A stretch of 64,000 nt of DNA from Pseudomonas sp. ICMP 561 (GTDB lineage Bacteria > Pseudomonadota > Gammaproteobacteria > Pseudomonadales > Pseudomonadaceae). Below are positions 18,649-26,921 of this stretch, one piece after another (within the stretch, counting starts at the first letter, position 1; each line of letters begins with the position of its first letter). The stretch spans positions 62,001 through 126,000 of the forward strand of contig NZ_LKBT01000012.1 in the NCBI RefSeq assembly GCF_002699985.1, written 5' to 3'. The notes beneath the pieces were generated by a model that saw only the letters and a program-made list of their open reading frames with translations, ran no database searches and was not told where the DNA came from. Both the position numbers and the translations under genes were made by a program.

Positions 18649-18668
18649 AACTAGTGTGCTGTAAAGAT

Positions 18669-18680
18669 ATTGTCGACACT
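18669..18680. promoter_or_regulatory. Candidate GntR-type operator, upstream half
   Basis: ATTGTCGACACT here is the exact reverse complement of AGTGTCGACAAT at 18742-18753. Each is nearly palindromic around GTCGAC, a GT...AC arrangement reminiscent of FadR-subfamily operators. Centres are 73 bp apart, about seven helical turns, with the promoter between them. Confidence 0.55.
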
Positions 18681-18693
18681 CTCAAGGTTTTCT

Positions 18694-18722
18694 TTGACTG
18701 CTGGATGATCTATAGCTAACTT
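18694..18722 (+). promoter_or_regulatory. Candidate promoter of the methylcitrate operon
   Basis: TTGACT, 17 bases, TAACTT fits a sigma-70 promoter. It lies between the two 12-bp inverted sites and about 30-60 bases before the GntR start. Confidence 0.55.
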
Positions 18723-18741
18723 TAGTTGAAATAATTCAGGC

Positions 18742-18753
18742 AGTGTCGACAAT
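18742..18753. promoter_or_regulatory. Candidate GntR-type operator, downstream half
   Basis: AGTGTCGACAAT overlaps the start codon of the GntR gene and is the exact inverse of 18669-18680. Binding here would block transcription or translation start, consistent with autoregulation. Confidence 0.55.
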
Positions 18754-19477
18754 GTTGGATTCAGCCGTAAGCGCTGCTCCAGTGGCAGATGACCCGGAAA
18801 CCCTCTCCGAAAACGTCTTTCGTCGCATTCAGTCCGCCATCATCAAAGGTGAGATCGCTCCCGGCAGCAAGATTTCCGAGCCTGAACTGGCGCGCACTTA
18901 CGGCATCAGTCGTGGCCCTTTGCGTGAGGCCATTCATCGTCTGGAAGGTCAACGGCTGCTGGTGCGGGTGCCGCATGTGGGTGCCCGTGTGGTTTCCCTC
19001 AGTCATGCCGAACTGATCGAACTTTACGAAATCCGCGAGTCCCTCGAGGGCATGGCCTGCCGTCTGGCGGCCGAGCGCATGACTGCGGAGGAAATCGATG
19101 ACTTGCGCCGCGTGCTTGAAACCCATGAACGTGATGCCGCGTTTCAGGCCGGAGTCGGTTATTACCAGCAGGAAGGGGATTTCGATTTCCATTACCGGAT
19201 CATCCAGGGCAGCGGCAATAAAACCCTGACGCAAATGCTCTGCGGCGATCTTTATCAACTGGTGCGTATGTACCGCATCCAGTTCTCCGCAACGCCCAAC
19301 CGGCCTCGTCAAGCCTTCGCCGAACACCATCGCATTCTCGACGCCATCGCCGACCGTGACGGCGAGCTGGCCGAACTGTTGATGCGCCGCCACATCGGCG
19401 CCTCCAAACGCAATATCGAGCGGCACTATTTAGAGCAGTGTTCCCTGCAACAGCCTGCCCCAACCCGAGGTGAATAA
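18752..19477 (+). CDS. GntR family regulator (FCD subfamily) of the methylcitrate operon
   Basis: This 241-residue protein has an N-terminal GntR winged helix (about residues 15-85, with [48 protein letters not shown]). A C-terminal FCD all-helical ligand domain follows (about 90-225, containing [30 protein letters not shown] and [12 protein letters not shown]). The conserved Asp/His residues of FCD metal or ligand sites are present. It is the first gene of prpBC-acnD-prpF, and its stop shares one base with the prpB start. It probably senses a methylcitrate-cycle intermediate. ATG 18752 is preferred over GTG 18743, which lies too close to the CAGG ribosome site. Confidence 0.9.
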   Translation: MLDSAVSAAPVADDPETLSENVFRRIQSAIIKGEIAPGSKISEPELARTYGISRGPLREAIHRLEGQRLLVRVPHVGARVVSLSHAELIELYEIRESLEGMACRLAAERMTAEEIDDLRRVLETHERDAAFQAGVGYYQQEGDFDFHYRIIQGSGNKTLTQMLCGDLYQLVRMYRIQFSATPNRPRQAFAEHHRILDAIADRDGELAELLMRRHIGASKRNIERHYLEQCSLQQPAPTRGE

Positions 19478-20370
19478 TGAATTCCAATAAAACCACTCCT
19501 GGCCAACGTTTTCGTGATGCGGTTGCCAGCGAGCATCCGCTGCAAGTGGTCGGCGCGATCAATGCCAACCATGCGTTGCTGGCCAAGCGCGCCGGGTTCA
19601 AGGCGATCTACCTGTCGGGTGGCGGGGTGGCGGCGGGCTCTCTGGGCATTCCTGATCTGGGTATCACCGGCCTGGATGACGTCCTGACTGACGTACGCCG
19701 TATCACCGATGTCTGCGATTTGCCTTTGCTGGTAGACGTTGATACGGGTTTTGGCTCTTCGGCCTTCAACGTCGCACGCACCGTGCGCTCGATGATCAAG
19801 TTCGGCGCGGCGGCGATCCACATTGAGGATCAGGTGGGTGCCAAGCGCTGCGGCCATCGTCCAAATAAAGAAATCGTGACCCAGCAGGAAATGGTCGATC
19901 GCATCAAAGCAGCCGTGGACGCCCGCACCGATGACAGTTTCGTGATCATGGCCCGCACAGACGCGCTGGCGGTGGAAGGGCTGGAATCAGCCCTTGAGCG
20001 TGCGGCTGCGTGCATCGAAGCGGGTGCCGACATGGTCTTCCCCGAAGCCATCACCGAGCTGGACATGTACAAGCTGTTTGCCTCGCGGGTCAAAGCACCG
20101 ATTCTGGCCAACATCACCGAGTTTGGCGCCACGCCGCTGTTCACCGTGGACGAGCTGCGCAGCGCTGATGTGTCCTTGGTGCTCTATCCTTTATCGGCGT
20201 TCCGCGCCATGAACAAGGCGGCGGAAAATGTCTACGGCGCGATTCGCCGCGATGGCAGCCAGAAAAATGTGGTCGACACCATGCAGACCCGCATGGAGCT
20301 TTACGACGCAATTGATTACCACACCTTCGAGCAGAAGCTGGATGCGCTGTTTGCGCAGAAGAAAGGGTAA
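19477..20370 (+). CDS. prpB: 2-methylisocitrate lyase
   Basis: PrpB splits 2-methylisocitrate into pyruvate and succinate in the methylcitrate cycle. The 297-residue protein belongs to the isocitrate lyase/PEP mutase family. [17 protein letters not shown] and [16 protein letters not shown] (about residue 86) supply metal ligands. [19 protein letters not shown] (about 115-133) carries the lyase catalytic Lys-Arg-Cys-Gly-His. IIARTDA-like [13 protein letters not shown] and [11 protein letters not shown] are also family hallmarks. Its ATG overlaps the GntR stop codon by one base, with CGAGGTG as ribosome site. Length is that of PrpB. Confidence 0.96.
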   Translation: MNSNKTTPGQRFRDAVASEHPLQVVGAINANHALLAKRAGFKAIYLSGGGVAAGSLGIPDLGITGLDDVLTDVRRITDVCDLPLLVDVDTGFGSSAFNVARTVRSMIKFGAAAIHIEDQVGAKRCGHRPNKEIVTQQEMVDRIKAAVDARTDDSFVIMARTDALAVEGLESALERAAACIEAGADMVFPEAITELDMYKLFASRVKAPILANITEFGATPLFTVDELRSADVSLVLYPLSAFRAMNKAAENVYGAIRRDGSQKNVVDTMQTRMELYDAIDYHTFEQKLDALFAQKKG

Positions 20371-20380
20371 GGCGCGACGA

Positions 20381-20453
20381 CCCGGTAGGAGCCAACTTGT
20401 TGGCGAAGCGTCGGGTCTGACACCGCCTCGCCAACAAGTTGGCTCCTACCGGG
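20381..20453. repeat. Inverted repeat in the prpB-prpC gap
   Basis: CCCGGTAGGAGCCAACTTGT and its complement ending at 20453 form a long hairpin with about 20 unpaired bases. The core GAGCCAACTTGTTGGC differs from the repeats in the other gaps of the operon. Confidence 0.85.
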
Positions 20454-20511
20454 AGCTCTGAGTTCTCAACGAATTGCCAAATCCCTAAAAAATCCAAAAT
20501 TGGAGAGAGCA

Positions 20512-21639
20512 ATGGCTGAAGCAAAAGTATTAAGCGGCGCGGGCCTGCGTGGTCAGGTTGCCGGGCAGACTGCTTTGTCTACCGTGGGCCAGACCGGTGC
20601 CGGTTTGACCTACCGGGGCTATGACGTAAAAGAGCTGGCTGCCGAAGCGCGTTTTGAAGAAGTCGCCTATCTGTTGTTGTATGGCGAGCTACCGACTCAG
20701 GCGCAACTGGATAGCTACCTGGCGAAGCTGAAAAAGCTCCGTGACCTGCCGCCAGCCTTGAAGGAAGTCCTCGAGCGGATCCCTGCTGATACCCACCCAA
20801 TGGACGTCATGCGCACTGGCGCGTCGATGCTGGGCACGCTGGAGCCGGAAGCCAGCTTCAAGCAACAGCGTGATTCAACTGATCGCCTGCTCGCGGCCTT
20901 CCCGGCGATCATGTGTTATTGGTATCGCTTCAGCCACGACGGCAAGCGGATTGATTGCGTGACCGACGAGGACTCTATTGGCGCGCATTTCCTGCATCTG
21001 TTGCTGGACAAGAAACCCAGTGACCTGCATCGCAAGGTCATGGACGTTTCCCTGATCCTCTACGCAGAGCACGAATTCAATGCCTCGACCTTCACGGCGC
21101 GGGTCTGTGCCTCGACGCTGTCCGACCTGTTCTCATGCATCACGGCGGCGATTGGCACGTTGCGCGGTCCGTTGCACGGCGGCGCCAATGAAGCGGCCAT
21201 GGAGATGATTCAGCGTTTTGACTCTGCCGAAGACGCCATCAAAGGCACCCTTGGCATGCTGGAGCGCAAAGACAAAATCATGGGCTTTGGTCACGCGATC
21301 TATAAAGAGTCGGATCCGCGTAATGAAGTGATCAAGGGTTGGGCGAAAAAGCTCGCCGAGGAAGCGGGCGACACCGTGTTGTACCCAGTGTCTGAAGCCA
21401 TCGACAAAACCATGTGGGAGCAGAAAAAACTGTTTCCCAACGCCGACTTCTACCATGCCTCGGCGTACCACTTCATGGGCATCCCGACCAAGCTGTTCAC
21501 ACCGATTTTCGTTTGCTCACGCCTGACTGGCTGGGCGGCGCACGTGTTCGAACAGCGTGCCAATAACCGCATCATCCGACCCAGCGCCGAGTATGTCGGC
21601 GTGGAGCAGCGCAGTTTTGTGAGTATCGATAAGCGCTGA
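20512..21639 (+). CDS. prpC: 2-methylcitrate synthase
   Basis: PrpC condenses propionyl-CoA with oxaloacetate. The 375-residue protein is of the short citrate synthase type. It shows TYRGYDVKELA near the N-terminus, HEFNASTFTARVCAST (about residue 185, catalytic His region), GPLHGGANEAAMEM (second catalytic His, about 222), GFGHAIYKESDPR (third His, about 260) and the late Asp and Arg in DFYHASAYHFMGIPTKLFTPIFVCSR. Lack of the roughly 50-residue N-terminal extension of GltA and its place in the operon identify PrpC. GGAGAG precedes ATG 20512. An in-frame ATG four codons earlier lacks a ribosome site. Confidence 0.95.
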   Translation: MAEAKVLSGAGLRGQVAGQTALSTVGQTGAGLTYRGYDVKELAAEARFEEVAYLLLYGELPTQAQLDSYLAKLKKLRDLPPALKEVLERIPADTHPMDVMRTGASMLGTLEPEASFKQQRDSTDRLLAAFPAIMCYWYRFSHDGKRIDCVTDEDSIGAHFLHLLLDKKPSDLHRKVMDVSLILYAEHEFNASTFTARVCASTLSDLFSCITAAIGTLRGPLHGGANEAAMEMIQRFDSAEDAIKGTLGMLERKDKIMGFGHAIYKESDPRNEVIKGWAKKLAEEAGDTVLYPVSEAIDKTMWEQKKLFPNADFYHASAYHFMGIPTKLFTPIFVCSRLTGWAAHVFEQRANNRIIRPSAEYVGVEQRSFVSIDKR

Positions 21640-21710
21640 TTATAAAAATGTTCAGGTAAGGGCTGCCCCGGTGTCCATGGCATCGCGCTGTCTCGCGGCA
21701 AACATTGGAC

Positions 21711-21783
21711 CTGTAGGAGCTGCCGAAGGCCGCGATGGCGTTGTGTCAGATGAACGCTTCGCAGCCTTCGGCAGCTCCTACAG
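21711..21783. repeat. Inverted repeat in the prpC-acnD gap
   Basis: CTGTAGGAGCTGCCGAAGGC at 21711 pairs with its complement ending at 21783. The core GAGCTGCCGAAGG also occurs inside both copies of the large palindromic element (about 6710-6732 and 46090-46110). Confidence 0.85.
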
Positions 21784-21847
21784 AGTGAGATGAGTTTGTT
21801 GCCCCTTATAAGAGCTCCCACCATTTCCGTGATTGAGGCCCAGCGCC

Positions 21848-24442
21848 ATGAATTCAGAACACCGCAAACCCTTGCCCGGCACTTCACTGGACTATTTTGA
21901 TGCACGTGAAGCAGTGGATGCCATCAAACCCGGCGCTTACGACTCCTTGCCCTATACCTCGCGAGTGCTGGCGGAAAATCTGGTGCGGCGCTGTGATCCG
22001 GCCACCCTGAGCGCATCCCTTTCACAGTTGATCGAGCGCAAGCGCGACCTGGACTTCCCGTGGTTTCCGGCCCGAGTGGTGTGTCACGACATTCTTGGCC
22101 AGACGGCGCTGGTTGACCTGGCCGGCCTGCGTGACGCCATCGCGTTGCAAGGAGGTGACCCGGCATTGGTCAATCCGGTGGTGCCGACGCAGTTGATCGT
22201 CGACCATTCTCTAGCGGTTGAGCATGGCGGTTTCGAACCTGATGCCTTCGAACGTAACCGGGCGATTGAAGATCGCCGCAACGAAGACCGTTTTCACTTC
22301 ATCAACTGGACCAAAAAAGCCTTCAAGAATGTCGATGTGATCCCGCCCGGCAACGGCATCATGCACCAGATCAATCTGGAGCGAATGTCGCCTGTGATAC
22401 ATGCACTGGAGGGCGTGGCATTTCCGGACACATTAGTCGGTACCGACAGTCATACGCCTCATGTGGACGCGCTGGGTGTGATCGCCATTGGCGTCGGCGG
22501 GCTGGAAGCCGAGAGCGTCATGCTCGGCCGGGCGTCGTGGATGCGCCTGCCGGACATCATCGGCGTTGAGCTGGTGGGCAAACGTCAGCCGGGTATCACG
22601 GCCACTGACATTGTGCTGGCCGTGACCGAGTTTCTGCGGGCCGAGAAAGTCGTGTCGTCGTACCTGGAGTTTTTCGGCGACGGTGCCAACGCGCTGACCG
22701 TGGGCGACCGAGCAACGATCTCCAACATGACGCCTGAATTCGGCGCGACGGCGGCGATGTTCTACATCGATCAGCAAACCCTTGATTACCTGACCCTGAC
22801 CGGGCGCGAGCCCGAGCAAGTCAGGCTGGTCGAAACCTACGCTAAACAGACTGGCCTGTGGGCCGACAGTCTGAAAACCGCCGAGTACGAGCGTGTGCTG
22901 AAATTCGACTTGTCCAGCGTCGTACGCAATATTGCTGGACCCTCCAATCCTCATCGCCGGGTGCCAACTTCCGAACTGGCCGCGCTGGGAATTTCCGGCG
23001 TGGTGGAAAATGAACCGGGTCTGATGCCCGACGGCGCGGTGATCATCGCGGCGATCACCAGTTGCACCAACACCAGCAACCCACGCAATGTCATTGCTGC
23101 GGGTCTGCTGGCGCGCAATGCCAACGCTGCTGGTCTGACCCGAAAACCCTGGGTCAAATCGTCGTTGGCGCCGGGTTCCAAGGCGGTGCAGTTGTATCTG
23201 GAGGAAGCCAATCTGCTGCCGGAGCTGGAAGCCTTGGGCTTTGGCATCGTCGGTTTTGCCTGCACCACCTGTAACGGTATGAGCGGCGCGCTGGATCCGG
23301 TCATCCAGCAGGAAGTCATCGACCGGGATCTGTACGCCACGGCGGTATTGTCCGGTAACCGCAACTTTGACGGGCGCATTCATCCTTATGCCAAGCAGGC
23401 CTTCCTGGCGTCACCGCCCCTGGTGGTGGCCTATGCGATTGCTGGCACCATTCGTTTCGATATCGAGAAGGATGTCCTCGGCATCGACAAGGCAGGTAAT
23501 CCGGTCACGTTGAAAGACATCTGGCCGAGTGACGAGGAAATCGACGCGGTGGTCAAAGCCAGCGTCAAGCCGGATCAGTTTCGTCAGGTTTACATCCCGA
23601 TGTTCGAGATCAAGGCCGACGACGGTGAGCGGGTCAAACCGCTTTATGACTGGCGTGCGCCAAGCACTTACATTCGACGTCCGCCTTATTGGGAGGGCGC
23701 GCTGGCGGGGGCTCGTCCATTGAAAGGCATGCGTCCGCTGGCCGTGCTCGGCGACAACATCACCACTGATCACTTGTCACCGTCCAACGCGATCATGCTC
23801 GACAGCGCTGCCGGGGAATATCTGGCGAAAATGGGCCTGCCGGAAGAGGACTTCAACTCGTACGCGACGCATAGGGGCGACCATTTGACCGCGCAGCGTG
23901 CGACCTTCGCCAACCCCAAGCTGATCAACGAAATGGTGCTGATCGACGGCAAGGTCAAGCAGGGCTCGCTGGCACGTATCGAGCCGGAAGGTCAGGTCAC
24001 GCGAATGTGGGAGGCGATTGAAACCTACATGGAGCGCAAGCAGCCGCTGATTATTATTGCGGGCGCAGATTACGGCCAGGGCTCCTCTCGTGACTGGGCG
24101 GCCAAAGGTGTGCGGCTGGCGGGTGTCGAAGCCATCGCTGCCGAAGGTTTCGAGCGCATACACCGCACCAATCTGGTGGGCATGGGCGTTCTGCCGCTGG
24201 AGTTCAAGCCGGGTGTCGATCGCCATACGCTTGGCATTGATGGCAGCGAAACCTTCGATGTAGTCGGCGAGCGTATACCCCGCAGCACCTTGACATTGGT
24301 GATCCACCGCAAGAATGGTGAGCGAGTCGATGTGCCGGTGACCTGCCGTCTTGATACGGCTGAAGAGGTTTCGATCTACGAAGCGGGCGGGGTTTTGCAG
24401 CGCTTTGCGCAGGATTTTCTTGAGGCGGCCGAGACGGTTTGA
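21848..24442 (+). CDS. acnD: Fe/S-dependent 2-methylisocitrate/methylcitrate dehydratase AcnD
   Basis: AcnD dehydrates 2-methylcitrate to a methylaconitate. It works with PrpF and replaces the cofactor-free PrpD. The 864-residue aconitase-superfamily protein has the first domain with GVGGLEAESVMLGRASWMRLP. The cluster ligands lie in ITSCTNTSNPRNV (about residue 404) and CTTCNGMSG (about 469-472). The C-terminal swivel domain (about 690-830) contains GADYGQGSSRDWAAKG. Length and the adjacent prpF distinguish it from AcnA and from leucine-pathway enzymes. ATG 21848 begins MNSEHRKPLPG. The ribosome site is weak (TGAGGC, 10 bases upstream), so a start a few codons upstream cannot be excluded. Confidence 0.95.
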   Translation: MNSEHRKPLPGTSLDYFDAREAVDAIKPGAYDSLPYTSRVLAENLVRRCDPATLSASLSQLIERKRDLDFPWFPARVVCHDILGQTALVDLAGLRDAIALQGGDPALVNPVVPTQLIVDHSLAVEHGGFEPDAFERNRAIEDRRNEDRFHFINWTKKAFKNVDVIPPGNGIMHQINLERMSPVIHALEGVAFPDTLVGTDSHTPHVDALGVIAIGVGGLEAESVMLGRASWMRLPDIIGVELVGKRQPGITATDIVLAVTEFLRAEKVVSSYLEFFGDGANALTVGDRATISNMTPEFGATAAMFYIDQQTLDYLTLTGREPEQVRLVETYAKQTGLWADSLKTAEYERVLKFDLSSVVRNIAGPSNPHRRVPTSELAALGISGVVENEPGLMPDGAVIIAAITSCTNTSNPRNVIAAGLLARNANAAGLTRKPWVKSSLAPGSKAVQLYLEEANLLPELEALGFGIVGFACTTCNGMSGALDPVIQQEVIDRDLYATAVLSGNRNFDGRIHPYAKQAFLASPPLVVAYAIAGTIRFDIEKDVLGIDKAGNPVTLKDIWPSDEEIDAVVKASVKPDQFRQVYIPMFEIKADDGERVKPLYDWRAPSTYIRRPPYWEGALAGARPLKGMRPLAVLGDNITTDHLSPSNAIMLDSAAGEYLAKMGLPEEDFNSYATHRGDHLTAQRATFANPKLINEMVLIDGKVKQGSLARIEPEGQVTRMWEAIETYMERKQPLIIIAGADYGQGSSRDWAAKGVRLAGVEAIAAEGFERIHRTNLVGMGVLPLEFKPGVDRHTLGIDGSETFDVVGERIPRSTLTLVIHRKNGERVDVPVTCRLDTAEEVSIYEAGGVLQRFAQDFLEAAETV

Positions 24443-24463
24443 TCACTTGTGGGATTAGTTTCT

Positions 24464-24554
24464 GTTGAAGCGAGGCTTGCCCGCAAAGGCCATCTTTGAG
24501 TTTTAGGAAGTCTATGTCTGATCTGGCCTCTTCGCGGGCAAGCCTCGCTCCAAC
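24464..24554. repeat. Inverted repeat in the acnD-prpF gap
   Basis: GTTGAAGCGAGGCTTGCCCG and a near-complement ending at 24554 (GCGGGCAAGCCTCGCTCCAAC) form a long imperfect hairpin. It is close to the GAGCCGGGCTTGCCCGCG class at 18563 but with a GCGAGG core. Confidence 0.8.
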
Positions 24555-24608
24555 GGGTCCAGTTCAGCGCGTAGCGTCCGGACCCAATCAAGTGAGGACA
24601 ATGATTTC

Positions 24609-25790
24609 ATGATTCATAAAGCACAAATAAAAATCCCCGCCACCTATATGCGCGGCGGTACCAGTAAAGGCGTGTTCTTCAAGCTGGCGGACTTGCCCGA
24701 AGCAGCGCAGGTGCCAGGTGCGGCTCGCGATGCTTTGCTGCTGCGGGTCATCGGCAGCCCGGATCCGTACGAAAAGCAGATCGACGGGATGGGTGCTGCG
24801 ACTTCCAGTACCAGCAAGACGGTTATCGTGTCGCGCAGCAGTCGGGCGGATCACGACGTGGATTACCTGTTCGGTCAGGTCTCCATCGACAAGCCCTTCG
24901 TGGACTGGAGCGGCAATTGCGGGAATCTTTCTGCCGCAGTGGGCCCATTTGCGATAAGTAGCGGCTTGCTGGACGCCTCGCGGGTTCCCCAAAACGGCGT
25001 TGCCGTGGTGCGGATATGGCAGGCAAATATCGGCAAGACAATTATTGCCCATGTGCCCATTACTGACGGCGCGGTGCAGGAAACCGGCGATTTCGAACTG
25101 GATGGCGTGACCTTCCCGGCAGCCGAAGTGCAGCTGGAGTTCCTCGATCCAGCCGCTGACGAGGAGGGCGCGGGTGGTTCAATGTTCCCTACCGGCAATC
25201 TGGTGGATGAGCTGGAGGTGCCAGGTGTTGGCACGTTCAAGGCCACGTTGATCAACGCTGGCATCCCGACCATTTTTGTTAACGCTCGAGACATCGGCTA
25301 CAGCGGTTGTGAATTGCAGGGCGATATCAATAGCGACCCTAAAGCGCTGGCGATGTTTGAAGCGATCCGCGCCCACGGCGCGCTGCGCATGGGCTTGATC
25401 AAGCATCTGGAAGAAGCTGCAACCCGCCAGCACACGCCGAAAGTCGCGTTCGTGGCAGAAGCTGCTGACTACATCGCGTCCAGCGGCAAGCCGGTAGCTG
25501 CCAGTAATATCGACCTGCTGGTGCGGGCCATGTCCATGGGCAAGTTGCATCACGCCATGATGGGCACCGCGGCGGTAGCGATCGGCACAGCCGCAGCGAT
25601 TCCCGGTACGTTGGTCAATCTGGCAGCGGGTGGCATTGAGCGTGAGGCGGTGCGCTTCGGACATCCATCCGGCACCTTGCGGGTCGGGGCTCAGGCGCTG
25701 CAGAGCATTGGCGAATGGAAAGTCACCAAAGCCATCATGAGCCGTAGCGCGAGGGTGTTGATGGAGGGTTGGGTGAGAGTGCCGGGTTAG
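24609..25790 (+). CDS. prpF: 2-methylaconitate cis-trans isomerase PrpF
   Basis: PrpF isomerises the AcnD product so that aconitase can hydrate it to 2-methylisocitrate. The 393-residue protein has the diaminopimelate-epimerase-like fold. It begins with IPATYMRGGTSKGVFF (active-site lysine region, about residues 7-23) and contains DVDYLFGQVSIDKPFVDWSGNCGNLSAAVGPFAI (about 80-113, conserved Cys in GNCGNL), GGSMFPTGN and the late Cys in SGCELQ. It is the last gene of the operon, and no prpD follows. The next gene, ppsR, is convergent across a REP pair. GTGAGG lies about 12 bases before the ATG at 24609. Confidence 0.95.
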   Translation: MIHKAQIKIPATYMRGGTSKGVFFKLADLPEAAQVPGAARDALLLRVIGSPDPYEKQIDGMGAATSSTSKTVIVSRSSRADHDVDYLFGQVSIDKPFVDWSGNCGNLSAAVGPFAISSGLLDASRVPQNGVAVVRIWQANIGKTIIAHVPITDGAVQETGDFELDGVTFPAAEVQLEFLDPAADEEGAGGSMFPTGNLVDELEVPGVGTFKATLINAGIPTIFVNARDIGYSGCELQGDINSDPKALAMFEAIRAHGALRMGLIKHLEEAATRQHTPKVAFVAEAADYIASSGKPVAASNIDLLVRAMSMGKLHHAMMGTAAVAIGTAAAIPGTLVNLAAGGIEREAVRFGHPSGTLRVGAQALQSIGEWKVTKAIMSRSARVLMEGWVRVPG

Positions 25791-25802
25791 GCGAATGAGG
25801 TG

Positions 25803-25892
25803 CTGCAGGAGCGCGCTTGCCCACGATGGCGTCAGATCAGTCAATTGATTTTTTGCTGACACACCGCCTCGCGGGCAAGCGCGCTCCTACAG
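25803..25892. repeat. Inverted repeat at the end of the prp operon
   Basis: CTGCAGGAGCGCGCTTGCCC at 25803 and the inverse ending at 25892 enclose about 45 bases. The core is GAGCGCGCTTGCC, another variant. It lies between the convergent prpF and ppsR stop codons. Confidence 0.85.
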
Positions 25893-25907
25893 GCGGGCGG
25901 CGCAGGC

Positions 25908-26726
25908 CTATTTAAACCGTCGCTCAACCCCTTTCTCCACCAGCACCTTGGCCGAGATTTCTTCCACTGAGAAATGGGTGGAGTTGATGTGCGGGATGTT
26001 TTCCCGGCGGAACAGGCTTTCCACTTCACGAACTTCGAATTCGCACTGGGCGTAGCTGGAATAGCGGCTGTTGGGCTTGCGTTCGTGGCGAATGGCGGTA
26101 AGGCGATCTGGATCAATAGTCAGGCCGAATAATTTGCTACGGTGTTCCTTCAGCGCATTTGGCAGTTGCAGGCGCTCCATATCGTCTTCGGTCAGTGGGT
26201 AGTTGGCAGCGCGAATGCCGAATTGCATGGCCATGTACAGGCAGGTCGGGGTTTTACCGCAGCGCGACACGCCCACCAGAATGATGTCTGCCTTGTCGTA
26301 GTAGTGCGTACGGGCACCGTCGTCGTTGTCCAGCGCAAAGTTCACCGCCTCGATCCGCTCCATGTAATTGGAGTTGTGGCCGATGGAGTGCGATTTGCCC
26401 ACCGAATAGGAGGAGTGTGAACTAAGCTCTTGCTCCAGCGGTGCCAGGAAGGTCGAGAAGATGTCGATCATGAAACCATTGGACGTCGCCAGGATCTCGC
26501 GGATGTCCTGATTGACGATGGTGTCGAAGATGATCGGGCGGACATCGTCCTTGTCGGCGGCATTGTTGATTTGTTGTACCATCGCCCGCGCTTTCTCGAC
26601 GCTGTCGATATAGGGCCTGGTGAACTTGTTGAACGTAATGTTCTCAAATTGCGCTAACAGGCTTTGGCCAAGGGTTTCAGCGGTAATCCCGGTGCCGTCG
26701 GAGATAAAAAAAGCAGATCGTTTCAT
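25908..26726 (-). CDS. ppsR: Phosphoenolpyruvate synthase regulatory protein (bifunctional kinase/pyrophosphorylase)
   Basis: PpsR inactivates PEP synthase by ADP-dependent phosphorylation and restores it by phosphate-dependent removal. The 272-residue protein is a DUF299 family member. [27 protein letters not shown] is the N-terminal signature. The P-loop-like [15 protein letters not shown] (about residues 152-166) binds nucleotide. The C-terminal block carries [41 protein letters not shown]. It is transcribed divergently from ppsA, its presumed target, with a 195-bp shared control region. Start 26726 is the family start. Confidence 0.95.
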   Translation of the reverse strand: MKRSAFFISDGTGITAETLGQSLLAQFENITFNKFTRPYIDSVEKARAMVQQINNAADKDDVRPIIFDTIVNQDIREILATSNGFMIDIFSTFLAPLEQELSSHSSYSVGKSHSIGHNSNYMERIEAVNFALDNDDGARTHYYDKADIILVGVSRCGKTPTCLYMAMQFGIRAANYPLTEDDMERLQLPNALKEHRSKLFGLTIDPDRLTAIRHERKPNSRYSSYAQCEFEVREVESLFRRENIPHINSTHFSVEEISAKVLVEKGVERRFK

Positions 26727-26890
26727 TTGCGCCTTTGGCCTTAAGCTGGTGACGATTGTTGGATATCATAGGCGCGCTTGCGGGCCCGAGTGGTTGGCAT
26801 TCACAACTTTTTTCCAGGTTTCGGCTTGAGGCCAGGCCAGAACGCGTTCGGGGCCTCGCGGTAGCGGGGCGACCCAGACTGAGCTTTTCC

Positions 26891-26900
26891 CAACAACAAC
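26891..26900 (+). promoter_or_regulatory. Candidate Hfq/Crc catabolite-repression site before ppsA
   Basis: CAACAACAAC lies about 22 bases before the TTG start and 10 bases before the ribosome site. It contains AACAACAA, which fits the A-rich AAYAAYAA motif bound by Hfq with Crc in pseudomonads. Confidence 0.45.
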
Positions 26901-26921
26901 ACAGTTAGTGGAGAGATCACC

